A stretch of 64,000 bases of DNA from NCBI GenBank assembly GCA_003118195.1, contig BEXV01000360.1, positions 17,505-81,504 of the forward strand. Direction: 5' to 3'. The notes beneath the pieces were generated by a model. That model was not told the DNA's origin. It did not search any database and saw only the letters and a list, made by a program, of their open reading frames with translations. Both the position numbers and the translations under genes were made by a program. This DNA is from Hemicentrotus pulcherrimus (taxonomy: Eukaryota; Echinodermata; Echinoidea; Camarodonta; Strongylocentrotidae). Shown in pieces: positions 45,201 through 59,100 of the stretch. Each line of letters begins with the position of its first letter. Position 1 is the first letter of the stretch.

Positions 45201-48200
45201 TAAAACAACATTTAGGACTATAAAGAAAGAAATGTTGACAATGTAATTGAAACCACACTGCTATGTTCGTCTAAAAAGGTAGTTTATTGTTGAAAATTAA
45301 ATGTTTCATATTATCCTAGGTCCAAGTTATCCATTAGATAGTGCAGTGCTTGTGAAAAAAGCATAAATAATATATAAAATATTCATTTGATTACTTTAAT
45401 AAATCTAAAAATATATTCATAACCACAAAACTGTAAATTCACTGTGTTTACGGTTTATTAAACTCGTTGATTCATAAGAAAAGGGTCATAACACTACTAT
45501 TGAAATGTCCACATCAAAGAATCTCCCTTTAAGAAAAACAAAATCACGTCTCGTCACATTATGGAAAAAATACCTGAATATTACAAAGTCGATGAATAAA
45601 AAGTTGTTTGCGTTTTCAAGGCGCTGATCATCGTGGTATAATCCTTCATGCGTAGCTACCTTTTTGCCAAACCGCAAAAAAAGACAATAAAACCTGAAAA
45701 TACTATCAAAATTCAAAACCGTCGCCGCTATTGTTCAATTTCTATAACTCGGTGATAATGCATCGCCATTGAAAAGGACGGAAGAATCATAATAATCAAA
45801 ATCATCACCGTACAGGTACCACAGACCAAAGACCGATGATTGATTTGAAAAGGGGGTACATTGCTACCCCGAATCATCGGTATTTGGGATTTTTTTCTAT
45901 GCACTATTCTTATTATTTGTGGTGAAAGGGGAAGCTATGGACCATTTCTGAAATAGTTTGATAATAATTATGAGCTGTTCCCATCATAGCACGATTGCAT
46001 CTTGTTATGCCCTCCATTTCGCGCTCTCATAACTAAATAATCTATCACTAATCATTCACATCAATAACAAATGATAGCTTTTACTTGTCATTTCCATCTT
46101 GATAAGGAGATCCATCTTATATTCAAAAAACATAAAATTCTCGTATGTACAAATGGGGTATAGGTTGATGAGATTGCGAGCGAGTTGAACTTTACTAGTG
46201 TTCTCTCTACCTTGTACCGAACGAAATAGCTACTGGGTAAAAAGTCTCGAATGAACTCTCGAATGAAATAATCGTGAGGCAAAGTCTATAGAACTGGCAT
46301 TAACGAACAGCTATTTTTCTTTTATCTTTCTAAACGGAAGTAGTAGGTAACATTGCAAATTATATGGATTTACAAACAATGATTATGAAATGGTCGAACG
46401 GAGAATGACATTCTAGTATTCCGAACAAGGAACCTGAATAAGGAAAAGAAGAAGAAGAAGCCGTTTTCACATTATTCCATGACTTATAAAACAACCTCAA
46501 GGTTCATCATATTCTTCCTAAACAACAAAAGTTGAGCTTCATTGTCTAAAGTAATTATTGTAGGAATTCAGAGTGGGATGTCGCTTAATAAGCTACCCTG
46601 TTCCATTTACTTGCTACATTGAAAACAAAACGAGTTTCCTTTACGCTTCTTTAAAGCTTTTTAAGAGGAAATCTACCTCGACGCCTTTCCACCTTGGTTT
46701 ATTCTCTTGTTTAAATCACACAAAAGAAGAAGTTTGGTTTCGGTAAACCGTGACTTATCTCATTTGGATATTAGTTTTAACTTGACGGTTTCCAAATAAC
46801 AATAGAAATCACTTCCTTCTTGGAGGATATTACGGTATAGTTGGACCGAATTAGTTCATAAAGCAAGTATATAACTAAAATTACGTTAATTTCAATGGGG
46901 AAACAACATTTTACGTAATCCGACATGATTTTAGTGGGATATACAATAAAGTTCTAAAGTTGAGTTGATCTCTCGAAAACCTATGCGATCACGACATGGT
47001 TAGGAATAATATCACATCTCCCTAAGATAAGAAATCATGAAAACCTTTCTAAAATATTTCGTTCAGAAAAGCTAAAGGCATCATTTTCGTGGTCTTCAAG
47101 ATAGCAATATGTTCAACGGAATTGATTTACCTGGGGACTGGAGAGGTTTTATCCTCATACTAGGTAGACACAATTTTCAAGTGAGGAGAGAGATTTACAA
47201 CTTATACTACCACCCCCTCCCCGATCCACAAAGTCTTTCGTCCCGTGTGTATGATCACATTTGCAAAATCGATATTTTGTATATTATGTCTTTAAGTTAT
47301 CATCTAAAACTAATTCATCCAAAAACTATCACTGTGAGTGTTGCCTAAGGGAGCCCAATGGCACCAACTTTAAACACGTTTGAGGTGTATACACTCTTGT
47401 TCGAAAAGACTTGGGCTGAAATAATTGCGGAACAACTTTGTGAGAATTGTGTGCAGAAGGCTCTTCTGCATACTGTGCCCGGTAAATAAATGAAAGGCTA
47501 AAAGGAGGAATCGAAATAGGATTAATATTATCAGCGACAACTTGAATGGAATTGAGTAAATAGTGCCTTGAATAAAGCTATGTCAAGGCCAGACAGATTG
47601 GAGCGGCATAGTAGTACTATATACCTGAACTGTGCACTCGATCATCCGTATAGGCGTCTCATGCTTGAACTATCATACTGGCGATGGGAAAAAAATAATT
47701 CTATGATGTGCAGCCTTTAAAAAGTCAAATGGAATTCTACAGGTATGGGTTTGTTCGATTGGTTGTTTAGAACCATGCATGCTGAATGAAGGAACACTTT
47801 GCCTGGTATCTGACATTATACGAGTCTGACCTCCGAGAAGTACGCTTGGTGAGAGCCCTTTGTAAACCCTATAGATGGCTCACTTTTAGTTCATTAGTTT
47901 TTGTTTATTTGTTTTCTTTGATGTGGTTATAAGTCACAGAAATACACCGTGTGATTGTAGAATAACATTTTCCTTTGATGATTTGTTTGTTTTAATACAA
48001 AAGCTGATCCGTACCATATCCTAACTTACACTATCTAGGAATGAGTAAAAAACGAATATCATGTGACCAAAGCCACTTTCTTTGCATGAAGTTTACCAGT
48101 TAGGACTATCTCGAAGTAGTCCTCGCTGTTTCCCCTCTATGAACCCAAACCAATTATGTCTCCTCTCCCCCTCCTCGCTAAAATCCATATTTTTCTAAGT

Positions 48201-50127
48201 TTTTTGAGGAATTCCTCAAATTTGGACTTAGGTCTCAGGAAATATGACTTTGTTTGAGTAAGAAAGGAAGTCTTTGGAAGGGATTGTTGTTTCGATCCCT
48301 CGAGGACCGTGGTGAGAAAAGAGGAAATTTTGTGTGAATAAAAGAATTGGGTAGTAAGTAAAGTATCGGGGAGATCTCCTTAGATCAGTATAAGATAAGG
48401 AACTAATAATGGAGTTGGCATGCAAGTCGATTCATGAACAAACAGGGTTACCCTGTTTGAATCGTCCAGAACTAAGCTATGTAGAATGCATTCATCGTTC
48501 AATAGAAACCTTAAGAGAAGGAGTTCGTGGTAAATCTTCAAGAACGGGAACAGGATGACTAATCATGCAGAATTTGGGATTCCTTATAAATTCAAACGTC
48601 TTAAAGCATTACAAAGTGTGTCGCTGCACTTAGGGACTACCATGTCAGCAGAAATTTAACGTTTTTTAAAGCTTAGAAATGTCACCAAATCACAGAGGTC
48701 GCGTGTACTTTTTGCGTATTGTCGATTAATAATTATGATCATTAACAAGCTTATTTCTCTCACATTCTGTTCCAGGTCTGCAACATCATTATGCATGTAT
48801 TACATATACCATGGCTACATTCTCATATCCTTCATCTATATCATCTTTATATCTGTATTTTGTTCTCTCCTTTTTTAAAATTACCCTTTCCACCCTCTCT
48901 CTATCACACACATACACGCCCACACGCACACAATCTATCTTTCTTACATTATTTTCATAGAAACACAAATAACCATCGAATTGCAACTCTATAGTGTGGG
49001 TCACCTTGTCTTCTCTCTGTCTGTCTGTCTTCCAATCACTAGAAACATAAAGGAACATCGAATTACATAATAGTACTCAACAGTCTCAACTGATACAGTT
49101 CGCCATATCTTTTCTATCTCTCTCTCCTGTTCTTTTTTTTCTTGAGAAACGCACATTAACATCGAACAGCATTCATGTAGGCATTCAAAGGATACAATGT
49201 CCTTTACTCCTCACTTCACATCTCTCTCCCCTCAACCTCCTCTCATTTTCGTCTCTCTTTCTGTAAATTTTCACTTAAAACATCAAATAGTAGATTTTGT
49301 ATGCATTCAAAGGATACAGGTCGCCATGTCCTTGACGTCTGTGATGTGCGGTGCGTTGGGGTACTTACGTCTGAACTCCTTCCGGAGGTCGAAGAAGTTG
49401 TAGAAGTACTCTGGGATTGGGATCCCCTTGTTGGTGGTCTGTGGGTGAAGGCATTGTCGCACGTGGAGCTGGCCATCGGTCAGAAGGCAGAAGGTCTTAC
49501 CGTCCTCGCCCACCAGCTCGGTCGTCAGATAGTTGTCGAGCTGCGAAAATTATGAGAAGATGTAAAGTAAATTAATTATGGCATAGTAAAGTAAGTATGG
49601 CATAGTAACGTTAATAAAGTATGGCATAGTAAAGTTAATAAAGTATGGCATAGTAAAGTTATTCAATGCCTCTTTGCACTCGAAAGTGGCCTTATGGAGT
49701 TGAATGGGAGCGAGATAGCTCTCATAGTTGTCAAAACTGCGTAAATGATAACATGGTGTACATTAAATTAATGATGGCTAAGAAAATATATTCCATGTAA
49801 TTTGTATATTCGAATGTATAGCTTTTTGTGGTTGAGAGATAGAGAAAAGGAGATTTAGGGGTGTCATCATCGCGTTTTTCCTTGAAAAGAATGTGACCTA
49901 TTGAATATAGAAGCAAAATGTGTTTTTCTCTTAATTACTCTTTGAACCAAAAAAAGGGCGTGGGTTCAAAGAGCGTAACGAAAACTCTGATCCTTATACC
50001 ATGGACCTACTACAGGTTCATGCTTATACTAAGAAGCTTCCAAAGAGCGTATAAAGACCCTTGACCAGATTAGTCACTGTTTTAGGTAGAAAGGTAAGAA
50101 AGGGAGAACAGGAGAATAGAAAGGAGG

Positions 50128-50175
<48 letters not shown>

Positions 50176-53100
50176 CGAGGAACTGTCCTCGTTCCTCAGA
50201 AAGAGATTTGCATCATTTATTTTGTGTGCCACGTTTGATTCAACCATCAGAATTAATGAATAGTCTGAAGCCTTTGTAATGAGCATCCATTGAAGGAAGG
50301 GGCTTCTTTAATACACGGTAAATCTTGCCGGGGTCGCGACCCCTTAGGCTCGTTCACTGCACAAAAGACATTTACGTTAATACAACCCATCATTTCATAT
50401 ATTCAATAACAATTGTATTCAGACACCGACCTCAAGGAGCAATAAAAATAACAATTCCGTTTATGAGATTAGTTGTAAAAGTTTCATGGATCATAAGTTA
50501 ACCAATAATGTACAGGAATCCAGTGCAGTGGCACTATTAAAGGACTTTTCTTTTAAGACACTACCGAAAAGTTTAGCTTGGTGTACGTTAGTGCAACGGT
50601 GACGTTTAGTATTTTCTTTCTTTTAGGGTTCCTAATTGTTATCAATGCATTGGCATGTATACTATTTTATTGTTTATATTGTATTGTATTGATAAATAAT
50701 CATTAAATGACCATAAAACGAGTAGTTATCTTTGCAGAACCAATTACGATAATTTTTTTAATGCCTTATGAATGATATTTATCATATAGATTATATTTTA
50801 GACATGTAATTAACAAAGAAAATTAATGTAGCATCCCGCCAATCTACATGGTATCGTGTTCCTTGGCCATTTTTGAATATCATATTTCTCGATCATACAT
50901 GTACGAAGAACCATTAAACGTAACACGTGGAGTTTGGTTTAAAGCAACAGCTGCGCACACTCTCAACGTTTATTCTTAACACAAGTCTAGAATATCATAT
51001 TCGTTTTCATATGAAATAGGTATATTGTATGCTATATTGAAAAGAATACAACCCCATATGCATACAATTATAGCAATAGCGAGGTAAAGAGATCTGAATA
51101 ATATCGTTACCACAATGTATGTTTATGCCGAAATGCTGAGCTGGAAATCGACACAGTAAAAGGATGATTAGTGCATAAGACACATTTATTCGACTTCGTT
51201 GTAAACACTGTTTTGAAAACACGGCAAGAAGATATTCATTTTAAAACTTTGTATAACTCCCTGCCAAGATGGCGTATAGTTTTATTTGTGATGTTCGATA
51301 GTGTACTATCTCGTCCAGCATCACACTTCCCCTTTAAAATAGAACAAAGCATTATGTAAATACAGTGGTTAGCATGAGTAACGTCTTCGTTAAGAGGGAA
51401 TCCTTTGGTTTGGTTGCCTGTGTATAGGTAGGCTATTTTCTGTTAAGTCCTGATCACTGTGATTAAGCAGGGGGTAATTCCTCGATCTTACACGCCACAC
51501 TCACGCACATCGTGTCACAGTGCCAGACAAGTTTGACGAATGGTCGAAGTGACGAGTGAATTTCATGATAAGTCACGCAGCATACTCAGTATAATGAGAA
51601 ATCATGGGCCACTTAACATGCCTAACAGTAAATCAAACTCCTCTTTAAGGGGAACTTTGGGAGGGTGGGGGGGGGCAAACCCGAGACACACCCATCTCAA
51701 CGCTGGCGTAAGAAATATCGCATGCGCATGGTATCAACAGTGTGACTTTTGGTATGAGGGAACGGCTATGTCGTTCAAAAAGTATAACCAAACTTTCCCT
51801 TAATCTCACCAAATTCGTGCATCATAAAGACAATATTAACTTGATCCTTTTTTCAAAACTGTGAGCCCACTTACCCGCATATTTCATTGCTTATTAAGCA
51901 AACAATGCTGCATACAATTACTTTGTTTACATTCATGGAATATTGCCTCTTGTTTTATATGTAGATAATTATAATTGGTCAATGGTAAAATGCGTGTTTA
52001 TTGCATAATGGTACTAACTTCTCAGTAAAAATTATATAACATCCCTTTAAATATCAACTTTGTGCAATTACCTTTTGAAAAAGACCAGTTTAATCCTAAT
52101 TCAATTCACCAAAAACATGGTAGTGGCGTTGAGGATCTATACTTTAGCCTGTGTATATGAATAATATTTCACACACAAGGACTATATGCCTAGGTATAAA
52201 TATGCAGCGAAAAGTACCATCATATTTTTTTACAACATCATTGGTAAGGATGGTATATCTGTAGGATGTATTTGCATATTGCAACAAATTCCACACAGCT
52301 GTAAAAATGCGGGTATGATATGATACATTTAATGGTGTTTGCACATATCAATTCCACATAGATGGATGATAGGGCTGTACCACAAGAGTTTCTATATTCA
52401 TCATTTATCACCCATACCTAGCAGCTGGTTTTGTTATATGTTTTAGCACGTAGACTCTCGTTAGTATGCAAATATTTAATGGCAGATGCTAAAAAGTAAG
52501 GTTATACTAAAGCAAATTAGAGGCAAGTTTCCCCTCAAAACCCATCAAGATTTTTTGTAAACCAGCGACGCAGCATAAAGAAATATCAATTTCCACTGTG
52601 TTGGTTCTATATTTGTATTCTTTACCGTTTTATTGTACACAAACAGTGTTTGATAAAGCTGTTCCGAGCTTTTTAAATTCAATCAGCTCAACGTATATCT
52701 GCTTCGAAGTTTCATGTTGCGTACCCGTATTTGTTTATATTTCTATTTCTCATGTAAAGAGAACTGAATGATTGCATATTGATAACTAAACTAATTTCTG
52801 GCTAATCAATTTTCAATTATTTAGACACAACGTATGTGTATGTAAAATGGAAACAAATGTAAAATTCATCCGTTAACGTGATGATCTCTAATATATACAC
52901 CATTATAACCAGTTTAGAAGAATATAATTAATAAATTTCACATGCAGATGGCTCTCAATCATGTATAAGGATAGTGCCATGTATTCAACGATTGATAACA
53001 AAAACTAATTTTATTATCTCACTTATCAAATCACCAATTACCATGACGATTAAACATTAATAATCAGATCTGCACCTGTTTTTTGCGTATCCCACATTAT

Positions 53101-56100
53101 TGATATGGGTTGTTTCAGTTTTGGTCCCATTATGAGGCGCCTTCTCTCACTTTTATACGACGATGATTTTATTTGTATATTCCTAATATTCGCTGCTTGA
53201 AATAAAAACACGACTCGAAACCATATATTCAAGAGAAAGCAGATGACTCACAAATGATTCTGTTTTCTTTCATAGTATTATGTGATGTGGCTGAATGATG
53301 TGTTTCACTATTATCGAAACAATGTTTCGTATCGTGTCGTCAGTTATGCGAAATCATATAATTTCCATGACATTGATTTAAGCCTACAACAATGGTGTTT
53401 TAATCTATAAAATCGACAAAGTCTGAAGAATAATGTGTCTGACCTATATCAGTTTTAAAGCTTAAAGCTTGGATTATGGTTCAAATTCAAGATATAACAC
53501 CAATTATGAAAGATGAAACTGTTAAATGTCGAATATTGTCTTGTTAAATCGACTGTTAGCACTTAGAAATTAATTTCAATATAACGTGTAACAATTAATT
53601 ATGATATTGGCGCGAGTAGGTCTCTTAGGGAACGATTCGCCTTGGATTAATGATAATAACCATTTTAGATCACAAGTAATGAGAATACAGAGGATGCAGT
53701 ACTGCTATTTCGAAGGAAGAATGTTATTTTAGCATTTCAAATCATAACATGTATCGATTTGTCCGTTTTATATTTTTGCGCACTCTCTCTCTCTATCTGC
53801 CTCATCCACCTTCTCCATCTCTCACTCTCACAACACACAAAAAACACGCACACACACACTGGCAGGAATTATACATCTTTTCCCCTTCTGCAACCAAGGA
53901 ATTTCCTCCTTGATGCAACGTTATTCCAGGAGCGTATTTAATTAGTCCTCATCCTTGCAGCGACTTTCACTGTCATTACTTCCTTGCCATAGAATCCCCC
54001 CTCGCCATTCTTCGCCTCCTTTCTTTTCTTCCCTTTCAAACTCCCATCATCTTTTGTCTACCTATTTTCTTTTCGTTATTGGAAGAGGAGGAAACTGACT
54101 CGCTATAATTCCCCTAACAGGAATCGGATTGTTTAGCAACATACAATGAGTAACGGCTGTTGCATGATGAAGGAAAAAGGATTAAAAATCAAGTGTTTTG
54201 TTTTGTGACATTTAAGGAGGAAAAGATACTAATTCGCTACTGCTATACACAGCCGTATTGATGCACATGTACATTGAACTAAAAGCATTTTACCATCATG
54301 CATAAGTACCGATTGCTGTTTTGAAACCTATCTATTTTCGTGTCTCACAATAAGAGTTAGCATTTTAACGTGTATAAATATCCACCGTGTTATTGCTGTT
54401 GTTATTGCTATTTTTTAAAGAGCCATAACAGGTATGTGTAATAGATTTTTCGAAACTCACTTTGAAATTCAACAGTCACTAAATGCCTTAATTAAAATGA
54501 GGCGAATCAGAATGTAGTTGGATTCTGAAATATCGTTGCTTCGATAACAAGTTCCGAGTACTTTTTTATAATCACTCTTTAATGATGTCGAAATCATTAT
54601 TAAGAAGAATATACTATAGAAAATGAATGATATTAACAACCAAAAGGCAAGTGCCATGAAAGAGAGGGGTACTTATTTAGGTCCCAATCGAACAGAAACA
54701 AGAATAGACCGGGCAAGTGTCCCGCAGACCAATATACTACGCTCTGGACAATCCCAGAAAGTTTCTGTTTCGGTCCAGCACAGTAGATGGGTTTCCATAC
54801 AGGACGTCTGCCCGTGTTTGTTTTATCCTATCTCGTATTCGACACTCCAAATCCAAAGAAAGGGGAAAAAACGAGAGAAACACGTGTACGCCGGAGCCTT
54901 ATCAAAATAATATCACATCTAAATGATAATAGCTGCGAGGTCCAAACGTATGACCAGAAACCTCACAGAACAATATCGCGGAGGGGAAAAAAAGAAGAAA
55001 GAAAGAAATGTAAACAATACCCTGATATGACGCAGACGGCCTGCAATTGAATCATTATGAACGGCATGCATTCGGGCGAAATATCACGTCAAATATTATG
55101 AGATATTTTGTGATGTATTAGTTTCTGTATGCATACGCCAGCGCTTGTATTAAGAGATAGGGATGTGTTATCATGAGGTTATTAATAGCTGTTAATAGAA
55201 ACACGACTGCTGACAATTTCATTAAAAAATAGACACAGTCCAATACCCGCTTAATTGAAGATTTTTTCTTTTTCTAACACTTTCATGGTACATTGCCTAA
55301 TTTCAATACGCCACTCAATGTTTTATTTAAACCAAGATTGCCCCTTGCTATCTTTTTGTATCACTTCCCCATTTGTTTTAGGTCTGGGGTAATCGATACT
55401 TTAAGATTTGGGGATAGATTAAGAAGTAATCCATAGAATACTGTTTAAATATAGACAGTGGAAATTTATCACTGGTCTACCGCCGAAATATGTTCTCTAC
55501 AGAAGCTATTTTCCTGACCAGTATATGCATGGTTTCCTATTATATTCCTTTATCATGGATATGATTGTCGTGAAGTTAGATTTTTTATTTCCCGTCTCCC
55601 ATACTCCCAAGTCGTCATACTTTTTCTTAACCGGGGATACAATGTTCTTCTTTTGCTATTTGGGGTGGGGGACACATAGGCCTTAAATAGTAGACTTATT
55701 CTATATCCTACCGGTCTTCCCGAAGCTGTGATTCACCCTCCCTATCCACCGCATGCTGTCACTTGCCGTATGTACACTAAAAAACGCGATTGTATAAATA
55801 GTCGTTAGCAAATTTATATTGACTTTCCTCTTCAGACAACAAAGCGCTACTAGTGGGACTAAGGATACAGAGAGAAACAGGAGTAGCAAACCGAGTGGAC
55901 TCGAATAGATTTCATGAGAATTAACAAGATCCGACCGCCTGTGGACAAATAGAATCGGTCCCAAAGAGGGGAAAGATTATGTTTAGATTTGTCGGGTGAT
56001 ACAGCTTCTTGAGTATAGTTACAAGTTGTAGTAGGCCTATGATCGAGTGGAGCTTGTTTTGGTTTTAGCTTCTCAGTCATGCATTTAGTTTTCTTAATTT

Positions 56101-59100
56101 AAAGCATATATCGTATATAAATACACACACATTTTTTTATTAAGTTTAGATATGTATCAACTTGAAATGTAGACAGTCAATCCCATTGATGAATTATTTT
56201 TGAAAATATTCAGCAAGGCCATGAAAAGAGGTCTATGATTTTGCTAGACCAGTGATACGTCCATACTCGTTTCGGTATGCCAATCTCTCGCTTACTGTCT
56301 TTTCCATAAGACTTATCAACAATATTTTAGTGCATTCATACGTCTAGATATTGTTGTTTTGTTGCTGCTGCTGTTTGCTGTTAAAGGTAAAGACCAGTAT
56401 TGGAAACACCCCAATTTCAAAAAATGAAATGGAAGCTCTCATTACCAATCATGTGAAAGAATATGTATTGACTAATACATGATGATAAAAAATTTGCCGG
56501 GAAACCGCCTACTAATTCATATTATTTGGTAAATTGGTTTCTCTCATGGTCTGTGAGAGATACAGGGTAGTCCCATATACATCTTTCTGTGTATAGTGCT
56601 TGTAACTTTACGAAGAATGGGCCAAATTTCTTATCATTTTGATGATTCCAGAACCTTGCAGATGCTAAATGCTAGATGATCAACATTTTCTGATTGATTC
56701 CACAACGTTTCTTTCACAATGCAATCGCATGACCATTACTGGTCTTTACCTTTAATACTGGTGTTAAGTCTAGTGTGACTAGAATATCTTCTAATAATTG
56801 GACCTAATACATGTGTAACAAAACAATTGCCTCTCATAGTGAAGAAGATCGAAAGGCTTAATCATTCATAACCGGCAAACTGCTGCGGTTCTTTTTCAAG
56901 TGCATGAGCAAATTTGCTGCAACCGCTTAATTCAACTAAACCTGTAGACCTGTAAAACGTCACTACAAATTCCAAGAACTAATACTAGCATTTCAAAGTG
57001 AAAGACCAATACATTGATGTGCCATAGTATTTTTCATTGTAAACGAATATTGAATCACACCTTTATATTGTGACGTCATTTTTTAGTTAAAAAAGTAATG
57101 GTGGGTAGCGTAACAGCTGTTGCTTATATATTGCTGCCGTGAAAATTACAAATCACACACTAGTATATAAACGGGGTTATTGTAGTAAGGCCTTGGTGTT
57201 AAACACTATTGTGTGATTCCCCCCCCCCCCTCTCCTATAATTGTTACAGGCGAACTGATTATTTCCATAGTCTATTATAGGCGCACGTTAAGTCTTTATC
57301 TTAATTTGGTGAACATAATAATCTCGGATAACGATGTTTACCGCTATTTACAGTTTGTATTAGAATGCAGTCCATGTAGATAATAACAGCACCCCGTATT
57401 TATAAATGGTGTGCACTGTGGATATGTAAGAATCTACACGTGTTTGAGCTATTATGATGGGCGGTGACCTACAGTGATATGGAACACAGAGATGGCGCCG
57501 GGACATCTGCCTTTATATATTATATCATATATTCCTTTACATTTATATATATATGTTTATCATTTTACATTTTCGTATCTGGCACATACATTATTCACAT
57601 AAAAATTACTATTGCCATTGCCAAATCTGGGTCATGGAATGGACACCCCTATATCGTAGCTTATAACATGTACGAAAAAGATACCAAGAGAATGCGTGCT
57701 GTGATGAAATATCCGAGGGGGACATAGCCACTTTGATGAGTTTAACGTTTTTGTTCTATTTCGGACTATCCAACTCATGTTTCAGGAGTAGTACTGAAAT
57801 TATTTTCCCTGTATATGAAATAAGGTGTTCTTTGGCTTATACGGTAGAATATGACCAAAAGCAATACAAGATTGGAGGATGGCAAAACTGAAGCATAACG
57901 CTACATGTCTATTGTATGATTCTGTACAGTAAGTATAAAGTTTGAAATGATTTACAACAAGCAAATCATGCTCATCTCTCTTGAAATTCTATACATTTCA
58001 AGATTCTATCGATCATCAAGATACGCTTAGGGTATCTTAAAAGAATCAACACTTAATTGGTTTGCATTTCCTTAATACAATTAAGGATGACCCGAATGAA
58101 TCAAGTTTGATGACAATCAAATATGGACCGACGAAATCAATTTTTTGTATCGTGGTTTATAACTTGGACTATAATGGGTGATATCTTTTTCATATGTACC
58201 GTTTGCTCATAATTATGGCCTACAACTCATTTAATTTATATGGAGATATTTCCATTTGTTGGATGGTACACTCTTCAACAAATTATTTTAAGGGGTCCAG
58301 AATTATCATAATCATATGGATCACTTCACATTTATAACAAACACCAAACAATAGACATGGAACATCACGCTTTAAATACAAGACAAAATTTTGCAATTTG
58401 CAAATTTTTTTTTTGAACATGCATTATGACTTTAAGACTCACCTCTGCTAGGACACGACTGAGGTTAGCTGCTCCAGTGATTACATCAGGTCTTATGTTG
58501 AGAGTATTGCAAAGTTCATCTGACAGCTCGGAGTTTTCTGGACGAATGTAGTTCTGGTTGAATTTCACCACCTAAAAGGGGTAAATAGAGATGCAAACCT
58601 TATTTTAACTCCAAACTTGTCCACATTATGTGGATAAAAGCAAACTGGACTATTTGGACCGTTCGAAATACTGCTGCAAATGGAGTCGTTTTGGAAAAGA
58701 AAAGACACTGACTACTTGATACGTCTGTACTTTTGGCGATTAGGAATGTAGCTCAGACCTATCTGGAATATATACCAGATACTAAGTTCTCTGGAACCGT
58801 ATTTTTTTTAGATACAAACTCTTACTGAACAGGATTTTTTTTTTAAAGCTTGATCAGAAGAAATTATAGCAAGTACAGTTTACGAAATTGGAATATAATA
58901 AAGATTTGTCTATCTCCTAATATAAGATTTAATGATAGCAGTTTTTTATTTTTTGTTCGTTATCATAGAACTGAGAAACAAATTGATGCCTGAAGAGGGT
59001 TAACTTTCCAGAGAGACGCATACCGACACACTTTGAGAAGAGGATGGGAGATGGCTTGGTGAGTGTAAGTAGAGATGGGCGAAATAAAGAGAAGGAGAGA

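Larger units (their letters stand above)
35314..49317 (-). other. Large (14 kb) ESRP intron between exons 3 and 4
   Basis: No exon or nested gene was recognised on either strand. It contains a GA array (36169-36249), CT-rich patches (36590-36800 and 48870-49260), a tandem duplication (38461-38750) and a GAA-rich tract (42180-42240). A B-box-like GGTTCGAATCC lies on the - strand at 43939-43949. Large introns in the 5' half of a regulatory gene often hold enhancers, but none can be named here. Confidence 0.7.
49541..58442 (-). other. ESRP intron between exons 2 and 3 (8.9 kb)
   Basis: No exon was recognised. It contains a short tandem repeat (49577-49672), a GA array (50122-50176), a CA/CT-rich patch (53780-53860), a TTAA-flanked element (56385-56751) and a C run near 57218. 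Open frames such as the one near 54623-54910 have no recognisable homology. Confidence 0.65.
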
